DNA of 64,000 nt from Plectrocnemia conspersa (taxonomy: Eukaryota > Arthropoda > Insecta > Trichoptera > Polycentropodidae). Both the position numbers and the translations under genes were made by a program. Below the pieces are notes generated by a model, which worked only from the letters and a program-made list of their open reading frames with translations, made no database searches and was not told the origin of the DNA. Below are positions 12,911 through 23,200 of this stretch, one piece after another (the first letter of the stretch is position 1; each line of letters begins with the position of its first letter). The stretch spans positions 310,001 to 374,000 of the forward strand of contig VTFK01000216.1 of NCBI GenBank assembly GCA_009617715.1. Reading direction: 5' to 3'.

Positions 12911-13663
12911 AACCAAATAAAATACATTAAAGTGAATGTAAATAACGCTGCTAGAGGCTTAAATAAATCGCCAGCAATGTATTTTAATAAATATTAACAT
13001 ACATATGTTAAAATACCGTAGTCCGTAAGTTGCTGAATTAATCTATAGCTGTGAGCTTAAATTCTGCAACAAGCTAGAATGTTAATATATAATAATATTG
13101 TTTTATTTAAAAGCAACTCTAGCTCCAAAATAACTTGTAATACACCAAAGATAACTAGTAAGATTTATGTAAGTGCCATTGAGCTAAATAAAATATTGTA
13201 CCACTTTTCTATGAAGGCACAATCTCAATATGAAAGTAAGCTCCCTGATTGTTGGAATCAACACCAACATGACGCTTTTAAAAGTAGTATAATAATTTGT
13301 ACATAAAAGATAAAAAAACTGGATTTATTGTTTAAAAATTATTTCTTTGGATACTAACAAGATGTGAGGACTTCATATTTCAAAATTGAAAACCTCTGAA
13401 TTGAAGTAAGAATGGAGTTCAGTCCTGTGGAGCCACGCAATATGAACTTCCTGATATTTTACAACACGTACTTAATATGTGTAAACCAAATCAATATAAA
13501 CAATGACATTTATATTATTTATTGTCTTATATTTTACAAAATAAATAAATCTTAAATCGCTATAAATTGGCCATGATTTTCCCCATAAATGTTTTTCGTA
13601 ATGGCAACACTTTCTCCAGGAAGCCGGCGGTATTTGTCAACAGTCAGTTGATTAGTGCCAGCA

Positions 13664-14203
13664 ATGTCGGAGTACGATAGTCCGTTGCGTGGAATGAGAT
13701 CGTATAGTGACACCACATTCGCTGACGATCAGTTACCAGAGGCAAGCAGCAATGGAAATAATTCGTCTTTCATGAGCACACCTCCACCTACGAGAGAGTT
13801 CAGAGGCAATTGGAATAATAGAACGCCTTTTAGGGGGCGTGGATTCCACAACAGGAACCAAAATGCTTTTAGGCACTCTACGCCGTATAATTATAACAAA
13901 AGGAATTCAGATAATTCACCTTTCAATCGTGGGCCGAGAAATCCGGTAATAAAAAAATACCTCCGTTATACTATAATAACAGTCGCCATATCTATTTATT
14001 TGTTTCATATTTTTTAGAATTTTAATAGGAGTCAAAACACCGACAGCAAAGTTTCGGGACACTTCCATCCCACAATGCTTGAAAATCCATGGATTGAAAT
14101 AGAAAAGAAGTACGAGTCTGTGGAAAAGAAAGTGCTTCCTAACAAACCAGAAACTGACTCTAGTTCTAATGACTCTTCAGAGGAAGATGGACACTCTTCA
14201 TAA
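13664..14203 (+). CDS. MPLKIP/TTDN1-like protein
   Basis: There are two coding exons, 13664-13945 and 14018-14203, joined in phase 0 across a 72-bp GT-AG intron, giving 155 residues. The start is the ATG at 13664, preceded by a TCAGTT initiator-like motif at 13644. The N-terminal two thirds are low-complexity and rich in Asn, Arg, Gly and Pro, with RG-type motifs (FRGRGFHNRNQ). The C-terminal third holds FHPTMLENPW, which matches the conserved FKPSMLEDPW signature of human MPLKIP. It then becomes acidic and Ser-rich (SSSNDSSEEDG), where the human protein diverges. Human MPLKIP is linked to non-photosensitive trichothiodystrophy and to lariat processing. Assignment rests on the short motif, the basic low-complexity N-terminus and the size (179 residues in human), so orthology is likely but not certain. 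It lies head to head with the zinc-finger gene. Confidence 0.72.
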
Positions 14204-14342
14204 TTTAACGCGAACAAGCAATATATTATGATTTCAAAATGTGTAAAGTAGTATTTTAAGAATGTATTTATAAGTTTTTTTTACATACATATGTGAGGAA
14301 ATGTAAATATTTGTTTTTTCTTGTGTAATTCGTTATTTTTGT

Positions 14343-14348
14343 AATAAA
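14343..14348 (+). promoter_or_regulatory. Polyadenylation signal of the MPLKIP-like gene
   Basis: AATAAA lies 140 bases after the stop codon and is the first canonical signal downstream, so a short 3'UTR is likely. Confidence 0.55.
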
Positions 14349-14349
14349 A

Positions 14350-15284
14350 ATATCAATTTAATTAGAATTTATTCCCTTGTGTGGTTACCTTTGACGAAAA
14401 GCTTTTAACTTTCACTGTGGGAATTTTTTATCTTGCTCCTAACATTACTATTATCAGAACTTTTGCTGTTTACTATCAGGGGTTATGAATTAAATAAACC
14501 ATGAGCACAAATGATTGGATGTTGGTATTATAGAAAACAATTACAATCAATATTTTAAAGATAAATATTACCATGCACTTATTGCAATTTCAACTTTCAA
14601 TCATATATTAGCTTTTAAAATGTAGGAAATAGAGAAAGGGATAATGAAGGTGCAAAATGCTATAAAATAATACATCTTTCTTATTTAACACTACATTACT
14701 GTTTATTTTCATAGAGTTATAATGAGATAAACTAGATACATTTTGAAATTAATATAACTTTAAAGCAAATAATTCATTACATAATAAATAATTCTTTCCT
14801 GTACTAAATGGTTATTTGAGTCGAAAATGTTATGTATTGATTTCAGTTCTGCCAGGGTTATATAGTCGAAGTCAGAGTTGAAAGCAATCTTAAATTCTAT
14901 AACTCAGATATAAAAAATAATGGAGGTAAGTAGAAATATGAACACTAGTTCAAATCATTTTAAATTTGTTAACTCACTTTCGCATTATATCAGAACCTTT
15001 AACCGTAATGAACATGGATCCCAGAAAACTGTAACATTTTATCCCTGCGAGATTGCCACCTGTTTTTTTATCACTAGATATTATTTACAACCGCAGAATT
15101 TGTAACTTCTACTTTTTATTATTACTTTATACCTTCTGATTTTAACTTAATTTTAAATCCACCACCAAATCGAATCATAAACTTTCCCTGAATCTGATTT
15201 ATTCACTATTATTTTTTGGTTCTAGAAATTAAATAAAGCTTTTCATATTGAGTAGTTCTTCACGCCCAGAATCCCATCTAGTCA
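14350..15284. other. Intergenic DNA, nothing recognised
   Basis: AT-rich sequence between the MPLKIP-like gene and a retrotransposon remnant. A 61-codon open frame at 14920-15105 has no recognisable content, and I see no RNA gene. Confidence 0.4.
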
Positions 15285-16050
15285 TTTAAGTTTTGGTCTT
15301 CCCTCACTCCGCTTTCCATCTGGCTTCGTCATTGTCAGCCGTTTAATTGGGGCCGCGTGGTTCATACGAAAAAAATGTCTAGCCCAAAGGGATACATTGG
15401 ACTTTAATGAATCTGATGACGTCGTGCTCTTCATATATGTAGTTCATATAGCTCATGATTATAACGACGCCGCCATATGCTATTTTCATAAATTGGGCCA
15501 TAGATCTTTCTCGGTACCTTCCACTCCATCGCCTGCAGCCTTCAACAGTCTGCGGTTTTCAGGGTCCATGTTTCCAATCCATATGTTAGCACCGGTTTAA
15601 TCAAGGTCTTATATTCTAATTTTCGTTTGTCCTAGCAGATGTTGGCGGAGTCCAAAGAAATATCTGTTGGTTGATATAATCCTCTTATTGAACTCGTCGC
15701 TTATGTTATTTGAAGCCGTTATTAACGATCCCTGGTAGCTAAACTCATTTACTCGCTCAATTGTCCCTCCATTGACAAGTCAGTAAATATTTCCTACGAG
15801 GCTATGATATCAATATCGTTTGCATACACCAGAATATGTACTAACTTGGTATAAATGGTCCCATATAAGTTTATTTTCGGATCCCATCACCTTATTGAGA
15901 GCAATGATGAAGAGCAAGCAAGCAAGTGCGTCTCCCTGTCTCAATTCATTATTAGTATTGAATACTTCCGAGACATTATTTTGTATTCGGATTCGTAAGT
16001 TTCGTGAGCCTGATGAGTTTCCCCGGGATGTCAAACTCTACCATTGCCTC
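15285..16050 (-). pseudogene. Decayed non-LTR retrotransposon, RTE-like reverse transcriptase and C-terminal region
   Basis: Read on the minus strand, the pieces appear in the normal order of a non-LTR ORF2, in different frames. LRQGDALACLLFIIALNKVM lies at about 15890-15960 (RT motif 4 region). It is followed by the catalytic-box relic YANDIDII near 15800-15835, where the expected YADD is mutated. Then come FSYQGSLIT and NRYFFGLRQHL, then LIKPVLTYG near 15580-15600. The remnant ends with the conserved tail KRLTMTKPDGKRSEGRPK near 15290-15350. Stops and frameshifts are frequent, so it is inactive. The motif set matches the RTE-like elements common in insects. Confidence 0.78.
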
Positions 16051-16506
16051 GTAAAGCTTTTCTCTATTTACTGTACCATGAGCAGTAACGAAGTTTACAA
16101 ATATGTGATGGATCTCTATGTTGACACATTGAATTTTAACTTATAAAGTATTCTAGTGTATTTTCTTGCAAAGTAGTTTTATAAACTTGTAAGCTTCCGA
16201 GGGGTTAGACTCAACATTGGGAAACATTTTTTGCAAAACGCATTCATCATTGTGGATTCATTCAATATTTCAGCTACCGATTTAAAATTTAGCTGCTCAA
16301 AAATATCTTCATCTTCTTAAATTAGACATTTCGGGTCGTTCTTTTAAATTAAAACTGTCGTATTGTAGCTCAAAGAGAATTAAAATGTATCAAAGCTTAG
16401 CGGACGAACGGTGACTGATGGCAATTAGACACGGATTGTGCCGCTGCAGTAGTATTTTTATTGAAAGAATATAGAGTTTACATATTTGTTATTAAAATAT
16501 ATGTGA

Positions 16507-17047
16507 GCGAATGGAGGACGAGACACAACCGGCCGTCGTCTTCCCGCCGAGATTCACTAAAAGAATGTGCTGCCCTCCGCCGCCGTCAGGTCAGTGTTAC
16601 CAGAGTGTATCTTAGTTTTGGCCATAATTAATGAATAAATTAATATATAAATGGGCCCCCACAAAAGTAAGTCTCTGATTATTGTTTCGATTATTGCACG
16701 GTACTCTTTGATGTAAAGAAATTGCCACTTTTCTGATAATTTTCAATATAAAACATCATCAGTTCCGAATCTGTTTTGAATATATATTTTATTCTTTTAT
16801 ATGAAACACGGATATCACCGGTAACTTATTTTTAAATCAAACGTTTCGAAGAAACTGGTAAAAGTTTCACAGCTTATATTGTCCTGTAAGTATCGTTGAT
16901 TCTGTGGAGGCCCATTTATAAATGTATAAGTTTTACTATAACCAAAAATTAACGGCACTCTGGTTACACTGATGTGACGGCGACACATTTTCTCGGTGGA
17001 CTTAGACAGATGGACAGCGGCAGTGCTGCCTCGTTCACCGTCCATTC
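16507..17047. mobile_element. Fold-back element with arms of about 150 bp
   Basis: Positions about 16507-16660 and the reverse complement of about 16905-17047 align with indels. Shared blocks include GAATGGA at the outer ends, CCGAGA..ATGTG, the CCGCCGTCA / CGCCGTCACA region, CAGTGT.ACCAGAGTG, and ATAAATGGGCC at the inner ends. About 245 bp of AT-rich DNA separates the arms. The arms are GC-rich for this window. The minus-strand open frame in the right arm is a by-product. This is a long-TIR, non-autonomous DNA transposon whose superfamily cannot be read from the ends. Confidence 0.62.
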
Positions 17048-17358
17048 ATTACTAAAAGGTGTCCCAAAATTAACGCAAGATTTGAATTAAATAGAAAGCA
17101 CATTTTTTACTCTTTAGATTGTTATTTTTTTATTGAATCATAAAGTACATAGGATAGGATTATTTATGGAATAACACATTGCTAATTTATGGCTTAAACT
17201 TTTTTGAAGCACATTTATATGGTTTTAAGAAATTTTATTGCTCAGAAGATATTCGGTGTTACGATAACATGTCAAGCGTGGTCTCGAAGTAACGAGCACT
17301 AGTTTGGCGTTTGACTGCTGGCTCTGTTTTGCGATTTGTTTTGCTGTTCTGCTTCAAA
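17048..17358. other. Upstream region of ZMAT2 with a possible transposon end
   Basis: GGTGTCCCAAAATTAACGC at about 17060 looks like a DNA-transposon terminus, but I found no partner end. The 70 bases before the ATG are less AT-rich and presumably contain the ZMAT2 transcription start; no TATA box is seen. Confidence 0.35.
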
Positions 17359-18182
17359 ATGAGCGGTCCTGAAGATCATCGTAGAAAATGGGACACAGAA
17401 GAATTCGAAGAAATAGCGGCCGAGCGATTAAGACAAGAACTCGAATTAGATGATAAAAAGCAAAAGAAAGGTTTGTCATTTATCATACAATCAATAAGCA
17501 ATAAACCATTTAATACAAGTTAATCTATCTATCAAATAAATCTATTGATATATTGAAATAGTAGCAATAATTTATTTTTCTTGGTTATGTTTGTCAGTGC
17601 ATATTGATAATGTTTTTCTATATTTTTAGGACCTCCTGTCAAAAGAGAATTATTAAAACAAAGAGACTATAAAGTCGATTTAGACTCCAGACTCGGAAAA
17701 AGTGTCGTCATAAACAAGAATACACCTACCTCGCATTCCGGGGGTTATTATTGTAATGTTTGTGATTGCGTCGTTAAAGATTCGATCAACTTTTGGACCA
17801 CATCAATGGAAAAAAACATCAGAGAAACTTGGGAATGTCCATGAAAGTCGAAAGAAGCAGTCTCGACCAGGTTACTTTTAAATTGTACATCTATTTTAAT
17901 CAATTATTTTTTTATTTAATGTGTTGTTCTATTATTAAGGTTAAAGCCCGATTTGTACATAATAAAAAGAAATTAGAAGAAAAACAGAAGGACTATGAGC
18001 TAGAGGGTCGGTTGCGTGAGGCGGCCGAAGAAGAGCAACGATTGAAAGAACACAGAAGAGAAAGACGGAAGGATAGAAAGCGAAAATTGCAAGAAGATGA
18101 GGAAGAAGCGGCTGCATCTAAATCAAATCCTGACATTGCTCAAATTATGGGCTTTTCAGGATTCGGCGGAACTAAAAAATGA
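17359..18182 (+). CDS. ZMAT2: ZMAT2, spliceosomal zinc-finger protein (Snu23 homologue), with a one-base frame disruption
   Basis: Three coding exons, 17359-17470, 17630-17870 and 17940-18182, encode 198 residues when one missing base is allowed for; human ZMAT2 has 199. The N-terminus carries [18 protein letters not shown]. The central [18 protein letters not shown] and [16 protein letters not shown] are almost identical to the human matrin-type (U1-like) C2H2 finger, with CxxC at CNVC and the His pair in HINGKKH. A basic coiled region follows, and the C-terminus is [11 protein letters not shown]. In yeast and human this protein is a component of the pre-catalytic B spliceosome near the 5' splice site and U6. 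Exon 2 has four T at 17791-17794 where the conserved codons need five (Asn-Phe-Leu-Asp), which breaks the frame inside the finger. Introns and the rest of the gene are intact, so a sequencing error is more likely than a pseudogene. Confidence 0.93.
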
Positions 18183-18350
18183 TCAAGATATTATAAATGA
18201 AATGTTGTAAATTTAAATTGTAATATTCTTAGGGTGCAATGATAAAGATGTTTGAATTTTTAACTCAATTTTTTGTATACATTTTTGACCAAGTACTTTG
18301 TAAACAAACTAGAGAAGAGATTTTTTTTATTATTCCACATTAAATTTAAT

Positions 18351-18370
18351 AATAAATTACATACAATAAA
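18351..18370 (+). promoter_or_regulatory. Tandem polyadenylation signals of ZMAT2
   Basis: Two AATAAA hexamers, at 18351-18356 and 18365-18370, lie about 170-185 bases after the ZMAT2 stop. Confidence 0.55.
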
Positions 18371-18479
18371 GATCTATAGTACCCTACATTTATTTTTATT
18401 TTGTTGAATAAGTACCAAATATTCTCTATGAGCCGAAGTAATTTATTATTACAGAATTTCCAATGCCTAATATGTACGA

Positions 18480-18706
18480 CCTAGCTCATCACGATATTCA
18501 TATATTAGATTAGGAAACTAGTTAAACCTAATCTGTGATAATTGAATGGAATTATAATTATATAATAATCACTAATTCCGATCTCCCAGAAATAACTAGA
18601 TAGAAATTAAAAAACAGTAAGGTCCATATGGGATTCAAACCCAGGTCTTTCAGGTCAATGATCAGAGACTTATACCACTCGTCCATCGTGCTGGTCGATT
18701 TCTTCT
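18480..18706 (-). mobile_element. tRNA-derived SINE, minus strand, family B
   Basis: On the minus strand the head reads ATGGACGAGTGGTATAAG (A-box-like) followed about 30 bases later by GGGTTTGAATCCC (B-box-like), the two halves of an internal RNA polymerase III promoter. The body then runs through a conserved block containing GGAATTAGTGATTATTATAT and ends in AT-rich DNA. Related bodies without a recognisable head occur at 58232-58520 and 62275-62520. All three are in the same orientation relative to the plus strand. Confidence 0.68.
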
Positions 18707-18884
18707 TAAAATTTTAAAACTTGTATATTATGCATGCTGAAAACTGCAGATATACTTTTTTCCGGAAGAATATAGTTCAAAATATTTCAAAATCAATAAA
18801 TTGTATTGCAGTAAGAATCAATTAAATTGTAGCTAAGCTAAATGAAAACATTGAATTAAAATTTCAAGGCTATCTGACTTTTTT

Positions 18885-19140
18885 AATTTCAGTTGATAAA
18901 ACTGTAGATATTACAGGACTGACGGAAGTAATTGTGTTTATTCCTGTTTAAACAACTTCTTAACCTTGTCTCTTTTAATGATTCTACTGCAAGAAAATAT
19001 ATTTTTAAGATTGTCTACGAGCTTTTAAGAAAATACAATCTTTCTTTATCAAAACTAGTGCGTGTAGCAAAATACGGAGCAAAATCAATGACAGGAAAGA
19101 CAAATGGGTTTGTAGATAAAATATTACCTAAGCAGAATAT
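18885..19140 (+). pseudogene. hAT-type transposase fragment (ZBED / GTF2IRD2-like)
   Basis: The frame from about 18932 reads FKIVYELLRKYNLSLSKLV, then GAKSMTGKTNGFV. Upstream, in another frame, lies VDKTVDITGLTEV, matching the LSLDESTDITDTAQL-type motif that precedes it in ZBED/GTF2IRD2-like hAT transposases. GxxSMxGKxxG is the conserved DGAPSMVGKxxGF motif with the first Asp mutated to Tyr. It is truncated at both ends and carries stops, so it is dead. CAGGGGTTCGCAAC at 19818 has the form of a hAT terminus but may belong to another copy. Confidence 0.65.
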
Positions 19141-19228
19141 TTTTTTTTAATAGCAAAGTTTACCATTAATATTATTATATTAAAATAATTCACAAAAAAT
19201 AATACATATAAAGAAGCAAGCAAAAAAA

Positions 19229-19570
19229 TCATAAAATATCAAAATGATATGATACGAACCGGACCAGCTCCTCGTAGCTAACATTAAACAGATCAATGTA
19301 CAATGCTAACGTATTAAGGAGCCGGATGACAACAGCCATAGGCGAGTCGGCAAATGTGGACGTCCTAACCCCAACGACTATCAAAAGAGGTAACGATCTT
19401 GATTCTTGAAGACGTTCTAGAACCCAAAACTGGAATTCCTCGAGAATAGCTGGATTGTCGACAGCACTCTTTAGTAGTTTAAAGAAATGCTTAGCCGTAC
19501 ACAACTTTCTGCGATAACTCAACGAATCGTATCTCAACGCTCCTAAAAGAAAGGCAGCTGCAGCTCGCAC
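19229..19570 (-). pseudogene. 3' end of a jockey/CR1-like non-LTR retrotransposon ORF2
   Basis: A 113-residue open frame on the minus strand ends with a pattern typical of the C-terminus of these ORFs: RTSTFADSPMAVVIRLLNTL then YIDLFNVSYEELVRFV. This corresponds to the family motif R-T...SP..R....N.....D.F..S...F. Upstream of this is YRRKLCTAKHFFKLLKSAVD, matching the RR...L..FKL.. region that precedes it. No reverse-transcriptase core is present, so this is a 5'-truncated copy. It sits directly against the hAT fragment. Confidence 0.5.
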
Positions 19571-20180
19571 ATTATTTTAAAGTGAATTTGGCGGCCCTCA
19601 TAGCGTATAATCTTGCCACCACATATGTAGACCGACAAAGGGGTGTAAATTGTTTAATTTCAAAGTCTGAGTTTCCGAGTGCTTTATTTTATAACTTTTA
19701 CCATTCTTCATGGGTCACAGTAAAAAAGATTTTTATTTTCGTTTATTCGAGAAAACGAATAACTGTGGGAGCTGAGAGTCTTTAAATATTATATTTAGCT
19801 ATCACTTAAATATTTTCAGGGGTTCGCAACAACAATGAGTGCCGGGGCCCGATTTTTCTCTTTGTGGCCTTGCCTTCATGTACAATAACCTTTTTTGCTC
19901 TTTGAATATCAAGAGTGAGTCGGTTGCATAATTTGCCAACCAAAAATCTTAACTTTGAAAGACAATAATGCTGCAAAAAAAAATGCTGGCTCCTTGGGAA
20001 AGTCGCGTAAAATTTTATTTATGGTTTCAAATGGTCTTTTATAATGAAGAATTACCTCCAAATCGATTTTATTTTAATCCTTTCATTACATTAGATTAAA
20101 TTACATACTAAATTTGAATTGAACTGATGAAATAATTAAAGATATGTTTTTTTTTAATATTAATTACGCGTATTAGAATC
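19571..20180. other. Intergenic DNA with transposon scraps
   Basis: CAGGGGTTCGCAAC at 19818 resembles a hAT terminal repeat. Otherwise the DNA is AT-rich with no supported gene, up to the GC-rich island that starts near 20200. Confidence 0.35.
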
Positions 20181-20249
20181 ATGGCTGTTTTTTCAAGTGT
20201 TATGGCCGCCCAAAAGATGACGGGCGCGGGTGTTGCGGCGGCCGTTTAA
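20181..20249 (+). promoter_or_regulatory. Possible upstream ORF in the rictor leader
   Basis: ATG at 20181 opens a 22-codon frame (with a second ATG at 20202) ending at TAA 20247-20249, 19 bases before the proposed rictor ATG. If transcription starts upstream, it could lower rictor translation. Alternatively it could be the true start of rictor in a frame broken by a one-base error in this GC-rich stretch. Confidence 0.3.
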
Positions 20250-20268
20250 CAACAAGCTGAACGCGGGC

Positions 20269-23200
20269 ATGTCTCCGGGCTTGGCGGCCAGGGACGCCGG
20301 TGCCGGCTCGCAGGACATCCTGCTCGCCATCAGACACCTGCGCCCTCCTAGGAGTCGCGGTGAGCCCTCGTTTCCGTAGCGTCTCTTCTCTTCGATCGCA
20401 CGCCTACGTTTTATCTCTCCTTTACTTGAACGCACGATGTGATGTAGAACGAAGGATTGGCCTTCACCTCGCGACGGTATGGTCGAAGCTTGTACCGTCG
20501 CCGCGAACTTCTGCACTTCGTCGATATAAATTTCCACATGCACTTATGTTAATTTAGTGCAACGTTTTAAATCAGAAATTGAGCTATGCTCTTATAATTC
20601 TCAGCAAAATCCAGAAATAATGCTCTTTAAAGTGAAATATTTCAATATTTTACACAAATATGTAGTAGTCCCCCGACTAACGTCATTGTATATATTTAAA
20701 TAAAAAATCAGATCTATGTCAATTTTTTCATTTTTTATATAATATTATTAAAAATGTTTCCTACTTAATATTTGTGTATTAGACATTTCGGGTACTGGCT
20801 CTTGGAACATATACAATTCTCCATACATTGTTTATCAGTTACAAATCACTAATATATGATACTTCTCGAGGAAATCTCTTATGCGAAGACAGAAAAGTAT
20901 CAGTCAAAACCGAATTTCCATGTATGTGATTTCTCTTTTAATTGACAAATGATTCATTAACGATTAAAATGTATCCCCCTTTTCCTATAAGATTATTTTT
21001 GAACGCAACATTCTAATTTGATTCCCGATGAGCCGTCAAAACAAGCTAATGCAAACGTTTAGTGTTTTACCTGTTTCGGAGAAGAGGGTCAAGAAATTAT
21101 TCTCAGTTATATTGAAATATATTGTGCCATACGTCATCTGAACTCTCATGTGTTTCATAGTTGATAGTGGAAAGGTATCAGAGAAATGGAGGAATCTTTT
21201 CTTATCAAACTAGTGTTTTGGGTAGTACTGGAATTTTGTTTTTATTTTATAAGACATTGCATTGCGTCCAAATATTTGCCTCTATTTATTTCTTATATTG
21301 ATCGAAACTACATCTTGTGCCTGACGCTAAGCTTATCACAATGGATGGTTAAAAGCATTTTAAAACTAATTGCAATAGTTATTTGTCGCAACAATTTGTC
21401 TAGTAAAATTATATGACTTCAACTTTTTCATACGTAGTAATTAGTGATGGAAAGATTCCAAAATTTTTACCAATTCCGATACCATTCCCGATTCCGATTC
21501 ATACAATATAAAAATGATGAATATAAAATTTATTATTTTTACTATTACTAAAAATAATGAATTTAAAAAATAAAAAATATATTTTATGTAAAATTAATAA
21601 AAAAAATCCTATCTTTTCATAATCTTTTATATTTTTTAGAGAAATATATTTTTCCATTTCACGTTTTAAGAAATGTCTTCCTGTAGATATTAGCTCTCTT
21701 TTTTTCCTCAATATTTCTTTCTTATCCCTTTTTTTAAATCGAAGAAGCGCTTAATAAAACTAAATTCTGGACAGCTAATGAGACAGTGCCAATAAATCCA
21801 AATAATTGTTTTTGGAATCGAAGACTAGATGAATAATTCTCCGATTCCGATACCCAAAAAAGTTCTGATTACAATTAATCGTTTCATCACTAGTAGTAAT
21901 ATATACATTCTTATCATTATTTATTTACATGCGATGTATAAATGTCACAGTGAAAGTGTATTTTTTAGTGAAGTCCAAATACATTTTCACTACTAGCGAA
22001 AATATAATTTAACTGATTTTTATTATATGCTGCTTTAAAATGTCTATGAAACTCAATTTGAAAGTTGCGAAACGTCCATTTGCTGTTCAAACCCAAACCT
22101 AACCTACACAAATTAACCGAACCCAACTTGCCCTAATGAAAGTTCTAAAACTTATTAGTTTTGGAATTTTTATTAGGTCAAGTCCAAAATACAAACTAAG
22201 CCAACTCATATCTCAAGGGAAAATAAGCAGAAGTACAGACAGACATAACATATGCTCCATAATTTATCTGTACTTTGGTATTACACCATGTTTTAAAAAT
22301 ATGATATCTACCCTTACCAATATTAATATGGACTTCTGATATAAAATTGGTCAAAGTGTATTCAAATCGAATTTTGGTCAATAGGAGGGCGCAAAAACAA
22401 TTATCGCTTCTCAGAAGTCAAAAGCAATAAAATCGTAACGGCGCCGACAAGGTTTTATTACGTTTGACGTGGATTTTTTACTTCTGAGAAGCGATAATTG
22501 CTTTTGTGCCCTCCTATTGATCAAAATTCGGCTTAGTTGCGCTTTATTCGATTCTCATTCATTTGTAAGTCTTAATCTGAACACTAGATAACCGAGCGTT
22601 TCCACTACGACGGCGACGGCACGATTGTATTGCTTTTGACGTAGGTTTTAAACAAATTCCCCTTGAATTTAATCAGCAAAATGCATATCATTTAATGAAA
22701 TACCATGAATTTGATTGAAATCGAAATATTAAAAAAACAGCCGCTGACTGGCCAATTTTTGCTCCCCCTCCCCTCCCTGGAAAAGCTGAAATGAAGTCTG
22801 TGCACTGCTAATATAAATACAAAGGACAATCAATGGCGATTTCAATATAAAGTATTACTTGTGTAAACGGTTTTCATTGGATTTCTTGTCTCTTTCAACA
22901 AAATAATCTCTTATCTCAAAAAATTGTAAGAATTTCAAGCCACAATAAATCCCGTTTTGAAATAATTAATTACGCCGGAAAGGAAATTTTGGTGTCATAT
23001 CACTAGTTCATTGATTTCGAAATTATTTTTTGATGATCGCTCAAACGCCATTGCTTTTTTTGTCAGTGTAGAACATACTACATATCCATTAGTGTTTATG
23101 ATTTTCTACTAAATAAAATTCCAAGATTAGTATTGATAACTATCACAAAATAGCTATCAATGGTAAAGTTTTTACTTGTCTTGTACCCGTGCCGTAGAAC

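Larger units (their letters stand above)
21397..22530 (+). repeat. Interspersed repeat, copy 1 (interrupted by a hAT element)
   Basis: Apart from an inserted element at 21442-21892, this stretch matches 51699-52375 along most of its length. Shared blocks are CTAGTAAAATTATATGA, TAATATATACATT, CAGTGAAAGTGTATTTTT, ACCTAACCTACACAAATTAA, TAGGTCAA.TCCAAAAT.CAAA and GAATTTTGGTCAAT. It has no coding capacity. The right end (22368-22530) is a near-perfect hairpin in this copy, while copy 2 keeps only the left arm. It is probably a non-autonomous DNA transposon family. Confidence 0.72.

Noticed and set aside
20193..20543. 116-codon open frame on the minus strand of the GC-rich island
   Set aside because: The plus-strand reading has better third-position composition, a donor in the right phase and similarity to the rictor N-terminus, so this is its shadow.
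22090..22120. Possible telomeric repeat (CCTAACCT)
   Set aside because: Only one or two units, and the same phrase occurs in the second copy of the dispersed repeat at 51,980, so it belongs to that repeat.
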